This document shows, piece by piece, positions 1-9,668 of a stretch of DNA of 64,000 bases. The notes under the pieces were generated by a model. The model did not search any database. It saw nothing but the letters and a program-made list of their open reading frames with translations, and was not told the DNA's origin. Origin of the DNA: Devosia riboflavina (GTDB lineage: Bacteria > Pseudomonadota > Alphaproteobacteria > Rhizobiales > Devosiaceae); assembly GCF_000743575.1 (NCBI RefSeq), contig NZ_JQGC01000015.1:186001-250000 (forward strand). Reading direction: 5' to 3'. Every line of letters starts with the position of its first letter. Positions within the stretch are counted from its first letter, which is position 1. The translations under genes were made by a program, and so were the position numbers.

Positions 1-1065
1 GGCATCGGCACGGAAATCATGGTCGAGATCGAAAAGATCATCGCCTGGACCAATGCCGAAGGCCTGACCGATTTCTCGCTCGACCGCGGCCTTGCCGGCG
101 GCGCGGCCTATGACAAGCACCAGGTCGCCATCACCGATGAAGACGTCGCCAAGGCCAAGGCCGCTGACGCCGTCATCTTCGGCGCCGTGGGTGGCCCCAA
201 GTGGGACAATGTGCCCTATGAGCACCGCCCGGAAGCCGCGCTCCTGCGCCTCCGCAAGGAATTGGCCGTTTTTGCCAACCTGCGCCCGGCCATCTGCTAT
301 CCGGCGCTGGCCGAAGCCTCCTCGCTCAAGAAAGAGCTGGTTGAAGGCCTCGATATCCTCATTGTCCGCGAACTGACCGGCGGCGTCTATTTCGGCGAGC
401 CCAAGACTATTACCGACCTCGGCAATGGCCAAAAGCGCGCCGTGGACACCCAGGTCTACGAGACCTACGAAATCGACCGTATCGCCCGCGTCGCCTTCGA
501 CCTTGCGCGCACCCGCAAGAACAAGGTGCACTCGGCCGACAAGAAGAACGTCATGAAGTCGGGCGTGCTCTGGGACGAAGTGGTCAAGGGCGTTGCCAAG
601 GATTATGCCGATGTGGAACTCCACCACATCCTCGCCGACAATGCCGCGATGCAGCTCGTGCGTACGCCAAAACAGTTCGACGTCATGGTCACCGATAATC
701 TTTTCGGCGACATTCTTTCGGACGTTGCCGCTATGCTGACCGGTTCGCTTGGCATGCTGCCCTCGGCCTCGCTCGGTGCGCCCGATGCCGCCACCGGCAA
801 GCGCAAGGCCTTTTACGAGCCTGTCCATGGCTCGGCCCCCGACATTGCCGGCAAGGGCATTGCCAACCCCATCGCCATGATCGCCTCGCTGGCCATGGCC
901 CTGCGCTATTCGTTCGGCCAGATCGAACTCGCCACCCGTATCGAAGACGCCATATCGGCCGTCCTCAGCGATGGCCTGCGCACAGGTGACATCGCCCAGG
1001 ACAACCGCAAGACCGTCGGCACCGAAGAAATGGGTGCGGCGATCCTGGCAAAACTCAAGGTCTGA
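1..1065 (+). CDS. leuB: 3-isopropylmalate dehydrogenase, 5' end outside window
   Basis: Oxidatively decarboxylates 3-isopropylmalate to 2-oxoisocaproate in leucine synthesis, in the cytoplasm, using NAD. The reading frame is open from base 1 (GIGTEIM), so only the first dozen or so residues, including the start, are missing. Visible family motifs are the substrate-binding stretch [13 protein letters not shown] near base 260, the metal-binding Asp cluster [17 protein letters not shown] near 690-740, and the cofactor loop [14 protein letters not shown] near 820-860. The length matches the usual 360-370 residues. leuC lies 8.6 kb away on the opposite strand, so the leu genes are not one operon here; leuD is not in the window and may lie upstream. 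The assignment is secure; only the true start is unknown. Confidence 0.96.
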   Translation, partial: GIGTEIMVEIEKIIAWTNAEGLTDFSLDRGLAGGAAYDKHQVAITDEDVAKAKAADAVIFGAVGGPKWDNVPYEHRPEAALLRLRKELAVFANLRPAICYPALAEASSLKKELVEGLDILIVRELTGGVYFGEPKTITDLGNGQKRAVDTQVYETYEIDRIARVAFDLARTRKNKVHSADKKNVMKSGVLWDEVVKGVAKDYADVELHHILADNAAMQLVRTPKQFDVMVTDNLFGDILSDVAAMLTGSLGMLPSASLGAPDAATGKRKAFYEPVHGSAPDIAGKGIANPIAMIASLAMALRYSFGQIELATRIEDAISAVLSDGLRTGDIAQDNRKTVGTEEMGAAILAKLKV

Positions 1066-1069
1066 GGAA

Positions 1070-1453
1070 TCAGCGCTTCGGCCGCGAAAAGATATTGACC
1101 ACGGCCCCATCGGGATCGCGCAGCAGCATGGAGACATTGCCCCAGGGCATGGTCGCCGGCTGCTGCACGATGGCGTCGGGCTCGATGATAGCCATCTGAG
1201 CCCTGACCGCTTCAACATCGCTCACTTCAAGTTCGATCATGGACGAGCGATTGGCGCTCGGCACGATCGCGCCAGCATTGACCCTGTTGATGATGTCCGT
1301 GCTGGAAATGGCTAGCGTGCAACCTTCGAGCCTGATTTCGGAAAAGCCAGGAGCCAGGTCGGTCGGGGCAATCCCGGTTAGCCTCGAATAGAAGGCCTTC
1401 AAGGCGTCGACATCATTGGTAACGACACGAACAGATGCAAATCTCATACGCAT
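1070..1453 (-). CDS. VOC (glyoxalase-like) family protein
   Basis: A single vicinal-oxygen-chelate domain of about 127 residues. It opens with MRMRFASVRVVTNDVDALKAF and includes the paired beta-alpha-beta-beta-beta signature, ending in LLRDPDGAVVNIFSR, the usual closing strand of VOC proteins. Members include glyoxalases, fosfomycin-resistance proteins and bleomycin-binding proteins. Nothing in the sequence fixes the substrate, so no specific function is claimed. A TTG about 45 bases upstream could extend it, but those residues do not look conserved, so I start at the first internal ATG. It is convergent with leuB (4 bases between stops) and is probably a single-gene unit. Confidence 0.8.
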   Translation of the reverse strand: MRMRFASVRVVTNDVDALKAFYSRLTGIAPTDLAPGFSEIRLEGCTLAISSTDIINRVNAGAIVPSANRSSMIELEVSDVEAVRAQMAIIEPDAIVQQPATMPWGNVSMLLRDPDGAVVNIFSRPKR

Positions 1454-1514
1454 TCCTGTAGCTGGAAGAGCCTGACGGATAGGACTGGCTGCTGCCAAAA
1501 GCTGACAGGATAAA

Positions 1515-1547
1515 CAAAAAGCCCCGGTCGCGAGACCGGGGCTTTTG
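1515..1547 (-). terminator. Rho-independent terminator of rpsP
   Basis: A perfect 9-bp GC-rich stem (GCCCCGGTC / GACCGGGGC) with a 4-base loop. Read on the minus strand it is followed by CTTTTTGTTT. It lies 30 bases downstream of the rpsP stop, so the ffh-rpsP transcript probably ends here. The A-run on the other side could make it work weakly in the plus direction. Confidence 0.85.
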
Positions 1548-1576
1548 CATGCGCGGGACCAAAAGATCCCCGAAAA

Positions 1577-1939
1577 TTACTCGGCAGCGCCTTCAGCGGC
1601 GGCAGCGGCCTTGGCGGCCTTTTCTTCGGCGCGTTCCTTGGCCTTGGTGCCGGGTTCGCCCTTGTTCGGGTTGTTGCGGGCTTCGCGCTTCAGGAGGCCT
1701 GCAGCGTCGAGGAAACGCGCAACGCGGTCAGTCGGCTGGGCGCCAACGGAAACCCAGTGCTGGGCGCGTTCGGTGTTGAGCACGACGCGGTTTTCAGCAG
1801 TCTTGTCGAGCAGCGGGTTGAAGGTGCCGAGCTTTTCGATGAAGCGGCCATCGCGCGGCGAACGGGCGTCAGCAATGACGATGTGGTAGAACGGGCGCTT
1901 CTTGGTGCCAGCGCGGGCAAGGCGGATCTTGAGGGACAT
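1577..1939 (-). CDS. rpsP: 30S ribosomal protein S16
   Basis: Small-subunit ribosomal protein that stabilises the 5' domain of 16S rRNA. The protein is 120 residues and begins [20 protein letters not shown], the S16 signature, followed by [20 protein letters not shown]. The last ~35 residues are an Ala/Glu/Lys-rich tail beyond the roughly 80-residue core, common in alphaproteobacteria. A clear Shine-Dalgarno (AGGAAT) lies upstream of the ATG. It follows ffh in the same direction with a 36-base gap. The usual partners rimM, trmD and rplS do not follow; a terminator does. Confidence 0.97.
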   Translation of the reverse strand: MSLKIRLARAGTKKRPFYHIVIADARSPRDGRFIEKLGTFNPLLDKTAENRVVLNTERAQHWVSVGAQPTDRVARFLDAAGLLKREARNNPNKGEPGTKAKERAEEKAAKAAAAAEGAAE

Positions 1940-1975
1940 CTTTTATTCCTAAGGGTGTCGGTTGAAAGTTCGGGG

Positions 1976-3559
1976 TTATTTCTTTTTGCCCAGGCCCGGA
2001 AGGCCAGGGAAACGGGGAGCGCCGCCGAGACCGGGAAGGCCCGGGCCACCAGCGGATCTCAGAAGCTTGTTGACGTCGGTAGGCAGCTTGTCGGTCATTG
2101 GCAGGTCAGCCGAGGGCAGACCCTTCAATTGGTCGGGATTGATGCCGGCCTGACGGGCCATCTGCTCGAGCTGCTTGGGGTCCATCTTGGAAAGATCAGG
2201 CATGCCACCGAGCATGCCGCCCATCTTGCCGCCGAACATGCCGGCCAGCGACCCCATGCCGCCCTTGGAAACCTTCTTCATCATATCCGCCATCTGGCGG
2301 TGCTGCTTGGAAAGTTTGTTGATTTCAGAGACTTCGACGCCGGCGCCGGCAGCGATACGCTTGCGGCGCGAGGCATTGAGCAGGTCGGGATTGGCCCGCT
2401 CTTTCTTGGTCATGGAATTGATGATGGCGATCTGACGGTCGAAGACCTTCTCGTCGACATTGGCGCCGGCCATGGCCTTCTTGATCTGGCCTGCGCCAGG
2501 AAGCAAACCCATGAGGCCGCCCATGCCGCCCATCTTCTTCATCTGCAAAAGCTGGGCGCGCAGATCGTCGAGATCGAAGCTCCCCTTCTTGAGCTTTTGC
2601 GCCATCTTCTGGGCGTCTTCGGCCGTGACGTGCTCGGCGGCCTTTTCGACGAGCGAAACGATGTCGCCCATGCCCAGGATGCGGTCGGCGATACGCGCGG
2701 GATGGAAATCCTCTAGCGCATCCATCTTTTCGCCGACACCGATCAGCTTGATCGGCTTGCCGGTGGCAGCACGCATCGAGAGCGCCGCACCGCCGCGGCC
2801 ATCGCCATCGACGCGTGTAAGAACGATGCCGGTGACGTCGAGGCGGCTATCGAAGGAGCGGGCGACGTTGATCGCGTCCTGGCCGGTCAAAGCGTCGACG
2901 ACGAGCAGGATTTCGTGCGGCTTGGCGATCTCCTTGATGGAGACCGTCTCGACCATCAGCTCTTCATCGATATGGGTGCGGCCGGCGGTATCGAGAATGA
3001 GAACGTCATAGCCGCCAAGACGGCCTTCGCGCTCGGCGCGGCGGGCGATTTCAACGGGCGTTTCGCTGGCAACGATCGGCAGCGTATCGACGCCGACCTG
3101 TTCGCCGAGCACGCGGAGCTGCTCCATGGCAGCCGGGCGGCGCGTATCGAGGGAAGCAAGAAGAACTTTTTTCTTCTGCTTGTCCTTGAGACGCTTGGCG
3201 ATCTTGGCCGTGGTCGTCGTCTTACCAGAACCCTGCAAACCGACCATGAGCAGGGTGACAGGCGCCGGCGCATTGAGATCGATGGTGACGGCATCGGAGC
3301 CGAGCACGGCAACCAGCTCGTCATTGACGATCTTGACGACCTGCTGGCCCGGGGTCACCGAACGGGTGACTTCGGCACCGACAGCGCGCTCGCGGACCTG
3401 TTCTACAAAGGCGCGGACAACTTCGAGCGAGACGTCGGCCTCGATCAGCGCCCGGCGGATTTCGCGCATGGCCGCATCGACATCGGCAGCGTTCAGCGCG
3501 CCGCGTCCACGAAGACCATCGAAAATTTTGCCAAGCCGGTCGCTTAAGCTCTCAAACAT
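1976..3559 (-). CDS. ffh: Signal recognition particle protein Ffh (SRP54)
   Basis: GTPase that binds signal peptides and 4.5S RNA and delivers nascent membrane proteins to FtsY. The protein is 527 residues. The N domain is residues 1-90, and the G domain has the P-loop GLQGSGKTTT at 107-116 and DTAGR at 190-194. A methionine-rich M domain from about 330 carries the SRP-RNA-binding segment SRRKRIAAGAG near 400. The C-terminal ~100 residues are a Gly/Met/Leu/Pro-rich tail, longer than in E. coli. The ATG has an AAGGA ribosome-binding site. It heads the rpsP transcript. Its receptor FtsY is encoded at 6687-7877 on the other strand. Confidence 0.97.
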   Translation of the reverse strand: MFESLSDRLGKIFDGLRGRGALNAADVDAAMREIRRALIEADVSLEVVRAFVEQVRERAVGAEVTRSVTPGQQVVKIVNDELVAVLGSDAVTIDLNAPAPVTLLMVGLQGSGKTTTTAKIAKRLKDKQKKKVLLASLDTRRPAAMEQLRVLGEQVGVDTLPIVASETPVEIARRAEREGRLGGYDVLILDTAGRTHIDEELMVETVSIKEIAKPHEILLVVDALTGQDAINVARSFDSRLDVTGIVLTRVDGDGRGGAALSMRAATGKPIKLIGVGEKMDALEDFHPARIADRILGMGDIVSLVEKAAEHVTAEDAQKMAQKLKKGSFDLDDLRAQLLQMKKMGGMGGLMGLLPGAGQIKKAMAGANVDEKVFDRQIAIINSMTKKERANPDLLNASRRKRIAAGAGVEVSEINKLSKQHRQMADMMKKVSKGGMGSLAGMFGGKMGGMLGGMPDLSKMDPKQLEQMARQAGINPDQLKGLPSADLPMTDKLPTDVNKLLRSAGGPGLPGLGGAPRFPGLPGLGKKK

Positions 3560-3844
3560 CTTTTAGTCCTTCTCGCTCACGGGCCGCACCACTCAACCAC
3601 CGACGCGCTAAAACCGCGCTGGTGGCTTCGCTGGCCCTCCGCGGGGGCGCCAAAACGTTGGCGGGGTCCTCGCTTTGCTCGTCCAGTGAGCCATATGGTA
3701 TTCATGCAAGCAAACGCAAAACCCACCCGCGGGCGCAACGCGCTGGCGGATGTTGGCCTCCGGGATCGTGAAACCCGTAAAGGGGTCCCGGTCGGCTGGT
3801 CAGGAGCAAAAGCCTGATGAACGGGCTGCGTTTAGGGGAGTTTT
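3560..3844. other. Intergenic region with no recognisable gene
   Basis: This 285-base divergent spacer between ffh and the P-loop kinase holds several short inverted repeats, for example CGCCA/TGGCG near 3650-3665 and a GGGATC...GGTCCC-type hairpin near 3770-3790. I could not match it to 4.5S RNA, tmRNA or another known RNA. It must contain the ffh promoter on the minus strand, but no box is convincing. Confidence 0.4.
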
Positions 3845-4455
3845 ATGAGGGAGTCAAGGAATGAGCGCCCAGCAAGACCTCTTCCAGCCATGATGACGGC
3901 AGATGAGACAGTTGCTTTTCTGCGGAAGCGACCGGACATCCGGCTCATCGGCATCGATGGTCTGCCTGTGTCCGGTAAATCAACACTGGCCGAAAGCCTC
4001 ATCGACGCCTTGGGTGCCAAGGTCATCTATTTCGACGACTTTATCCTGCCCAAGAAGGACTGGCCGGAGCCCACCGAGCCGGGCTTCCCTTTCCTCTATG
4101 TGCGATACGAAGAGTTCTTCCACGCTGTCGAAGCATTGGCGACAAGCGGCACCTGCAGCTATCGGCTATACGACTGGGCGAGCGGCACCCTGGGCGGAAC
4201 AAGGACAGTTGAGGCCGCAGGCGGACTGGTGATCGTCGAAGGCGTCTCGGCGCTTTCCCCACGCATCTCTGCTCTCTACGATCTCCGCATCTGGGTCGAG
4301 AGCGACGCGAAAACGACGCTCGCCGCCGCCCTGGCCCGCGGAGTGGGACCTGGGAGCGGGAATGGCGAGAGTTTTTCATGCCCAGCGTTGAGCGCTATCT
4401 CGAAACGAAACCGCAAGAACGCGCGGATATTGTCGTTGCCGGGCGCGGCGCCTAG
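3845..4455 (+). pseudogene. Uridine-kinase-like P-loop protein with an apparent frameshift near its 3' end
   Basis: The N-terminal part is a nucleoside or uridine kinase-like P-loop NTPase. RLIGIDGLPVSGKSTLAESL is the Walker A region, VIYFDDFILPKKDW is the substrate-side acidic motif, and GLVIVEGVSAL is the Walker-B-like strand. In the original frame the protein runs into low-quality residues from about base 4340 and ends at 4480. In the +1-shifted frame from 4348 the reading is TWEREWREFFMPSVERYLET and continues to a TAG at 4453-4455, an ending typical of this kinase family. A single-base loss around 4335-4348 explains both halves. It could be a true inactivating mutation or a sequence error. 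The start may instead be the ATG pair at 3890. It is 70 bases upstream of dapF on the same strand. Confidence 0.7.
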
Positions 4456-4526
4456 AGCCAGCCATGCACTGGCAATTTGAAGTTCGATCCGCCATATAGG
4501 GCAGAGACAAGCAGATAGGCACCGCT

Positions 4527-5399
4527 TTGAGCAACGCACCCTTTCTCAAGATGAACGGGCTGGGCAACCAGATCATCGTGGCCGACATGCGCGGCCGCCG
4601 GGATCGCGTCACGCCTGAAGCTGCCATCGCTATCAATGCACGCGCCGAGACCAAGTTCGACCAGATCATGGCCATCCATGACTCTCGTACGCCGGGCACG
4701 GCCAACTATATCGAAATCATCAATTCAGACGGTTCGCGCGCCCAAGCCTGCGGCAATGGCATGCGCTGCGTGGTGCAGAGCCTTTCCGTCGAGCAGGGCC
4801 GCCAGCGGTTCACCTTTGAAACCGTAGCCGGAATTCTCTTTGGAGAAGAGGCCGAAGACGGGCTGATCACCGTCGACATGGGTACGCCCAAGTTTGCCTG
4901 GTACGAAATTCCGCTCAGTGAAGAATTTGCCGATACCCGCGCCGTCGAACTGCAGATCGGGCCCATCGATGCGCCCGTGCTGCATTCGCCCTCGGTTGCC
5001 TCGATGGGCAATCCGCACGCAACGTTCTGGGTCAAGGACGATGTCTGGTCCTATGCACTCGATCGCTTTGGGCCGCTCCTCGAAAACCATCCGCTCTTCC
5101 CCGAGCGCGCCAATATCTCCATTGCCAATGTCGCTGCGCCCGACCGCATCATTCTGCGCACCTGGGAGCGTGGCGCGGGGCTCACGGAGGCTTGTGGCAC
5201 CGCGGCATGCGCTGCCCTCGTCAATGGCGCCCGTACCCGCCGCACGGCTCGCAAGGCCACGGTGATCGTGCCGGGCGGCGATCTCGTGGTCGAATGGCAG
5301 GCCGATGATCATGTCACCCTGACCGGCCCTGCCGAGTTCGAATGGCGCGGCGAGTTCGATCCCGCAACGGGCGCCTGGACGCGCGCCGAGGCGGCCTGA
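4527..5399 (+). CDS. dapF: Diaminopimelate epimerase
   Basis: Interconverts LL- and meso-diaminopimelate for lysine and peptidoglycan synthesis. The protein is 290 residues with both catalytic cysteines: CGNGMRC near residue 74 and EACGTAAC near residue 222. The N-terminus [13 protein letters not shown] places the start at a TTG codon (4527); the next ATG (4551) would cut into the first conserved strand. NQIIV replaces the more common N-D/E-F-V-V, a mild variation. It is followed by mtaB with a TGATG stop/start overlap, so the two are translationally coupled. Confidence 0.95.
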   Translation: MSNAPFLKMNGLGNQIIVADMRGRRDRVTPEAAIAINARAETKFDQIMAIHDSRTPGTANYIEIINSDGSRAQACGNGMRCVVQSLSVEQGRQRFTFETVAGILFGEEAEDGLITVDMGTPKFAWYEIPLSEEFADTRAVELQIGPIDAPVLHSPSVASMGNPHATFWVKDDVWSYALDRFGPLLENHPLFPERANISIANVAAPDRIILRTWERGAGLTEACGTAACAALVNGARTRRTARKATVIVPGGDLVVEWQADDHVTLTGPAEFEWRGEFDPATGAWTRAEAA

Positions 5400-6661
5400 T
5401 GGCGGTTCGCACCCTAACTTTCGGCTGTCGTCTCAATGCCTATGAAGGCGAAGTGATGAAGGCCGAGGCCGAAAAGGCCGGGCTGGAAGACGCCATCATC
5501 ATCAATACCTGCGCAGTAACGCAGGAAGCCGTCACCCAGGCCCGTAAGGCCGTGCGCAAGGCGCGGCGCGAAAATCCGCAAAGCCGCATCATCGTCACCG
5601 GTTGCGCCGCCCAGACCGAGGCGCGCTCTTTTGGCGATATGGAAGAAGTCGACCTCGTTATCGGCAATGCGGACAAGCTTAAGGCTGCAAGCTATCTTCC
5701 GATGACCTTTGGCGTGCCCCTTAACGACAAGGTGCAGGTCAACGACATCATGAGCGTGCGGGAAACCGCCGGCCATCTCATCGAGGGCATGGACGCCCAC
5801 ACGCGCGCCTTCGTGCAGGTGCAAAACGGCTGCGATCACCGCTGCACCTTTTGCATCATCCCATTCGGCCGTGGCCCCTCGCGCTCGGTGCCCATGGGCC
5901 TGGTCGTCGAGCAGATCAAGAAACTGGTCGCCAATGGCTATCGGGAGATCGTGCTTACCGGCGTCGATATCACCTCCTATGGTCCCGACCTGCCGGGCGC
6001 CCCGACGCTGGGTCTTCTCACCCAGGCCATCCTGAAACATGTGCCGGACCTGCCGCGGCTACGCATTTCCTCGATCGACTCCATCGAGGCCGATGCCGCT
6101 CTTTACGAGGCCGCCGCCGATCCCCGACTGATGCCGCATCTGCATCTGTCGCTGCAATCGGGCGACGATCTCATCCTCAAGCGCATGAAGCGCCGGCATC
6201 TGCGCGACGATGCGCTTGGCGTCGTCGCAAAGCTGCGCGCCATAAGGCCGAACATGGTTTTCGGCGCCGACATCATTGCCGGTTTCCCGACCGAGACCGA
6301 CGAGATGTTCGAGAACACGCTGCGCTTTATCGGCGAGGCAGGGATTACCTATATCCACGCCTTCCCCTATTCGCCGCGTCCCGGCACGCCCGCAGCGCGC
6401 ATGCCGCAGGTGAGCAAGGCGATTGCCCGTGAGCGCGCTGGACGTCTGCGCGCCGAGGGCGAAAAGCAGTTTGCGGCATTGTGCGATACGCGTCTTGGCC
6501 GCATTGAAAATGTGCTGATGGAGCGGGGCGGCCTTGGTCGCACCGAACAATTCGTGCCGGTGAGCGTTGCCGGTATGGAGCCAGGCGAGCTTGCTGCCGT
6601 CGTGACCACGGGTCGTGGCCCGGACGGGCTGAGGGGCGAAAAACTACGGGTTGCGGCCTGA
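5399..6661 (+). CDS. mtaB: tRNA t6A37 methylthiotransferase MtaB
   Basis: Radical-SAM iron-sulfur enzyme that adds a methylthio group to t6A at position 37 of ANN-decoding tRNAs. The protein is 420 residues. The N-terminal UPF0004 domain has cysteines at FGCRLN (about 9), NTCAV (about 38) and TGCAAQ (about 72). The radical-SAM cluster motif CDHRCTFC is near residue 145, and a C-terminal TRAM-like region follows. The start is the ATG overlapping the dapF stop (TGATG); an upstream in-frame ATG at 5342 lies inside dapF and is not needed. The dapF-mtaB-ftsY order is typical of Hyphomicrobiales. Confidence 0.94.
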   Translation: MAVRTLTFGCRLNAYEGEVMKAEAEKAGLEDAIIINTCAVTQEAVTQARKAVRKARRENPQSRIIVTGCAAQTEARSFGDMEEVDLVIGNADKLKAASYLPMTFGVPLNDKVQVNDIMSVRETAGHLIEGMDAHTRAFVQVQNGCDHRCTFCIIPFGRGPSRSVPMGLVVEQIKKLVANGYREIVLTGVDITSYGPDLPGAPTLGLLTQAILKHVPDLPRLRISSIDSIEADAALYEAAADPRLMPHLHLSLQSGDDLILKRMKRRHLRDDALGVVAKLRAIRPNMVFGADIIAGFPTETDEMFENTLRFIGEAGITYIHAFPYSPRPGTPAARMPQVSKAIARERAGRLRAEGEKQFAALCDTRLGRIENVLMERGGLGRTEQFVPVSVAGMEPGELAAVVTTGRGPDGLRGEKLRVAA

Positions 6662-6686
6662 GGGCGGCGAGGGAAAGACCAAGACT

Positions 6687-7877
6687 ATGACCGACAAGAA
6701 ACCCGGCTTTTTCCAGCGCCTCTTTGGCAATCAGCCGGCCCCGGTGCCGCCGGTTCCGCCCGAGGCTCTGCCCGAGACCCCGGCCGTAGTGCCGGAGCCG
6801 GTTGCTCCCACCCCCGAACCTGTTCCCGAGCCGGTCCAGCAGCCTGAGCCCGTTGATGCGCCGCCGCCTCCGGGCCCGCCGGAGACGACGCCTGACTATA
6901 TCGAAGCGGTGGAAGACCACTTCGTCACGCCGCCCGCCGTCGTTGCCGCTCCGGCGCAACGCCAGAGCTGGTTCTCGCGCCTGACCTCGGGCCTCAAACG
7001 CTCGTCGGACAATCTCACCAGCTCGATCACGTCGGTCTTCACCAAGCGCAAGCTCGATGCGGCGACGCTGGATGAGCTGGAAGACGTGCTCATTCAGGCC
7101 GATCTCGGTCTCGAGACGGCCATGTCCATCACCGAGACCCTGCGGCGCGATCGCTTTGACCGCGAAGTGTCGGACAGCGAAGTACGCGCCGTGCTGGCGA
7201 CCGAGGTCGAAAAGGTGCTCGGCCCTGTCGCACTGCCGCTCACGGTGGATACCGACAAGAAGCCGTTCATCATCCTGATGATCGGGGTCAATGGCTCGGG
7301 CAAGACCACAACCATCGGCAAACTAGCGCAAAAGTTCGCAGCCGAAGGAAAATCCGTCATGTTGGCCGCCGGCGATACATTCCGCGCTGCCGCCATCGAG
7401 CAGTTGCAGGTCTGGGGTAAGCGCACTGGCGCGCCGGTGATTTCAAAGCCCGCCGGCTCCGACGCTTCTGGCCTTGCCTTCGATGCTGTTACCCAGGCCA
7501 AAGCCGAGGGTCGCGATGTCCTCATCATCGACACCGCCGGCCGTCTCCAAAACCGCGACGAACTGATGGACGAACTCGAAAAGGTCATTCGCGTCATCAA
7601 GAAGGTCGAGCCTTCCGCGCCGCATGCAACGCTGCTGACGCTTGATGCGACGACGGGCCAGAACGCCCTGAAACAGGTCGAGATTTTCGGCAAGCGCGCC
7701 GGGGTGACCGGCCTCGTCATGACCAAGCTCGACGGCACCGCCCGCGGCGGCATTCTGGTCGCCATCGCCAAGAAGTTTGGCCTGCCGGTGCACTTCATCG
7801 GCGTCGGCGAGGGCGTGGACGATCTCGAACCATTTGAAGCCAAGGATTTTGCCAGCGCAATTGCCGGGCAAGGCTGA
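6687..7877 (+). CDS. ftsY: Signal recognition particle receptor FtsY
   Basis: SRP receptor GTPase at the inner membrane, partner of Ffh. The protein is 396 residues. Residues ~12-75 are a Pro/Glu/Val-rich acidic, probably disordered, A domain. The N domain follows (~100-180). The G domain has P-loop [10 protein letters not shown] near 200-210, DTAGR near 282 and [10 protein letters not shown] near 345. I start at ATGACCGACAAG (6687) rather than the ATG-like codon at 6651, because the latter overlaps mtaB and encodes no conserved residues. Both Ffh and FtsY lie in this window, on opposite strands 3 kb apart. Confidence 0.95.
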   Translation: MTDKKPGFFQRLFGNQPAPVPPVPPEALPETPAVVPEPVAPTPEPVPEPVQQPEPVDAPPPPGPPETTPDYIEAVEDHFVTPPAVVAAPAQRQSWFSRLTSGLKRSSDNLTSSITSVFTKRKLDAATLDELEDVLIQADLGLETAMSITETLRRDRFDREVSDSEVRAVLATEVEKVLGPVALPLTVDTDKKPFIILMIGVNGSGKTTTIGKLAQKFAAEGKSVMLAAGDTFRAAAIEQLQVWGKRTGAPVISKPAGSDASGLAFDAVTQAKAEGRDVLIIDTAGRLQNRDELMDELEKVIRVIKKVEPSAPHATLLTLDATTGQNALKQVEIFGKRAGVTGLVMTKLDGTARGGILVAIAKKFGLPVHFIGVGEGVDDLEPFEAKDFASAIAGQG

Positions 7878-7972
7878 GGTTTCGGCCCAAATCTAACCAC
7901 TCTTACTGGCTATTCGGCTTGCATCAGGTGGCGCATGCCATCACATTGGCAGGGTACGCCATGGAACGATCA

Positions 7973-8590
7973 ATGACCGACAAAGCCGAAGCAGACGTCA
8001 ATTGGGACGAACTGCGCCCGCAGATCACAAAGCTTGCCCTCGAACTAGGACCGTTGGTGGTGTTCTTCATCGCCAATGCGCGCGCCGACATTTTCGTCGC
8101 GACCGCCTGGTTCATGGGCGCCATGGTCGTGTCGCTGCTGCTCTCCTGGCTGATCCTGAAAAAGGTCGCCGTCATGCCGCTGGTTACAGGCGTCGTGGTG
8201 CTGGTCTTTGGTGGCCTGACGCTATGGCTGCAGGACGACACGTTCATCAAGATCAAGCCGACCATCACCAATGTGCTGTTCGGCTCGGTGCTGCTCGGCG
8301 GCCTGCTTTTTGGCCAATCGCTGCTGAAATATGTCTTCGGTGAAGTCTATAAGCTGCGCCCGGAGGGCTGGTGGCGCCTCACGCTCAACTGGGGCATTTT
8401 CTTCTTCGTGCTCGCCGTGATCAACGAAGTGCTCTGGCGCAATTTTTCGACCGAGATCTGGATCGCCTTCAAGGTCTGGGGCGTCATGCCGCTGACGGTG
8501 CTGTTCTCGATGAGCCAGTTGCCGCTGCTGAGCAAGTATGCTCCGCCCAGCGAGCCGCCATCTCCGCCCAATATCGTGGTCGAGAGCTAA
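7973..8590 (+). CDS. yciB: YciB/IspZ-type inner membrane (septation) protein
   Basis: Integral membrane protein of the YciB/septation protein A family, linked in other bacteria to division and cell-envelope synthesis. The protein is 205 residues from the ATG at 7973. Five to six hydrophobic segments are visible, starting with [20 protein letters not shown]. The diagnostic stretch [18 protein letters not shown] is followed by a charged loop and [13 protein letters not shown]. Two in-frame upstream starts (7919, 7961) add unconserved residues. It is 95 bases after ftsY in the same direction and followed by a strong terminator. Confidence 0.9.
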   Translation: MTDKAEADVNWDELRPQITKLALELGPLVVFFIANARADIFVATAWFMGAMVVSLLLSWLILKKVAVMPLVTGVVVLVFGGLTLWLQDDTFIKIKPTITNVLFGSVLLGGLLFGQSLLKYVFGEVYKLRPEGWWRLTLNWGIFFFVLAVINEVLWRNFSTEIWIAFKVWGVMPLTVLFSMSQLPLLSKYAPPSEPPSPPNIVVES

Positions 8591-8594
8591 CCGG

Positions 8595-8622
8595 AAAATC
8601 CCCGCTATGTCGGGGATTTTTT
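8595..8622 (+). terminator. Rho-independent terminator after yciB
   Basis: A stem ATCCCCG / CGGGGAT closed by a short loop and followed by six T residues, 5 bases after the yciB stop. It is a textbook plus-strand terminator and should end the dapF-mtaB-ftsY-yciB transcript. Confidence 0.9.
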
Positions 8623-8645
8623 ATGGTCGCTCCAACTTCATTTCT

Positions 8646-8726
8646 GTCGTCGCCACCGGGCTTGTCCCGGTGGTCCATGCCTCGGCAAGGGTGGATTGCC
8701 GGGACAGGCCCGGCAATGACGATGGG
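8646..8726. repeat. Dispersed palindromic intergenic repeat, copy 1
   Basis: Two adjacent hairpins, ACCGGGCTTGTCCCGGT and CCGGGACAGGCCCGG, bounded by GTCGTC and GACGAT. Together they form a larger imperfect palindrome. A closely similar element lies at 24391-24490. The form (repeated CCGGG-CTTGT-CCCGG cores between convergent genes) matches the short palindromic repeats scattered through many alphaproteobacterial genomes. Confidence 0.75.
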
Positions 8727-8741
8727 GAGAAGGCCGGTTAA

Positions 8742-9167
8742 CTAGACGGCAGCAACTGCGGCGACCGGTCCAAAAAGTCCGATGACAACGCCCTGGATGA
8801 CCAGCACGCCGAGCACATGGGCGCTGTCGATCAGGGTGAGGGACCATTTCATGCCCTCGTAGCGGTGGTTCATGATCATCACCGTGAGCACGAAGCCGAA
8901 CCAGCAGAGAAAGCCGGTCATGGCGCCGGCGCCGACATCCACCGTGCCCATCAGGGCCGGGGTGAAGACGGCGATGAAATAGGCCATGACGAGTTCGACA
9001 GCCACCGACCAGATGAACGGCGTATAGCCGGGATCAAGCTGGTCCCTGGTCTTGCCGAGGGCGACCATCCACTGCTTGGACAGGCTCATGTACCAGACCG
9101 CACCAAAGGCGAAGCTGGCGACGGTAGCCAGCACGATAGCCAGCCAATTGACGGCAAGAAACGACAT
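8742..9167 (-). CDS. DUF1761 small membrane protein
   Basis: The protein is 141 residues with four hydrophobic helices: residues 5-25 (VNWLAIVLATVASFAFGAVW), ~50-70, ~80-100 and ~115-138. The sequence VNWLAI...FGAVWY and the central GFLCWFGFVLT are typical of DUF1761, a family of unknown function in the membrane of many proteobacteria. It is a single gene, separated from yciB by a terminator and a palindromic repeat. No function can be assigned. Confidence 0.75.
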   Translation of the reverse strand: MSFLAVNWLAIVLATVASFAFGAVWYMSLSKQWMVALGKTRDQLDPGYTPFIWSVAVELVMAYFIAVFTPALMGTVDVGAGAMTGFLCWFGFVLTVMIMNHRYEGMKWSLTLIDSAHVLGVLVIQGVVIGLFGPVAAVAAV

Positions 9168-9236
9168 GGACTTCCCCCGAAAGCGCTGGATGCGCCGGAG
9201 GTAATCTATGCCTTTCCCGATCCATAGGGAACGCGG

Positions 9237-9668
9237 TCAGTCTTCCGCGTCGGCACGGGCTTCGATCTCTTCCATGTCGTCGTCGGAAAACCCAAAGTGG
9301 TGGCCGAGTTCGTGGATGAGAACATGGGTGACGACTTCGCCGAGCGTGTTGTCGTCGTTCTCGGCCCAATAGTCGAGGATGGCGCGGCGATAGAGGAAGA
9401 CCGTGTTGGGCATCTGCCCGGTCTGCGGCACGGCACCGTCTTCGGTAAGGCCGATGCCGGTGAAAAGGCCCATCAGCTCGAAGGGGCTTTCCATCTCGAA
9501 ATGTTCGAGCACGTCGTCTTCGGCGAATTCGGCCACCGTGCAAGTGACGTCGGCCGCGAGCGACTTGAACGGCTCGGGGAGTTCGGCCAGGGCCTTGCTG
9601 GCCATGGCCTCGATGTCATCGAGGGTCGGGGCATGAAACCCCGACCAATCGGTGCCTTTTACTTCCAC
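9237..9668 (-). CDS. Small zinc metallopeptidase of the DUF1025 type
   Basis: The protein is 143 residues with the zincin motif [17 protein letters not shown] near residues 115-130: HExxH plus a third ligand in a metzincin-like GxxD arrangement. It has no signal peptide, so it should be cytoplasmic. It starts at a GTG codon that overlaps the leuC stop (GTGGAAGTAA read on the minus strand), so it is translationally coupled to leuC. The next in-frame Met would delete the conserved N-terminus. The substrate is unknown, and the link with leuC is probably positional rather than functional. Confidence 0.82.
   Translation of the reverse strand: MEVKGTDWSGFHAPTLDDIEAMASKALAELPEPFKSLAADVTCTVAEFAEDDVLEHFEMESPFELMGLFTGIGLTEDGAVPQTGQMPNTVFLYRRAILDYWAENDDNTLGEVVTHVLIHELGHHFGFSDDDMEEIEARADAED

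Noticed and set aside
3560..3844. A possible 4.5S (SRP) RNA next to ffh
   Set aside because: The conserved GGTCAGG...GGAAGCAGCC loop is absent; only short hairpins are seen.
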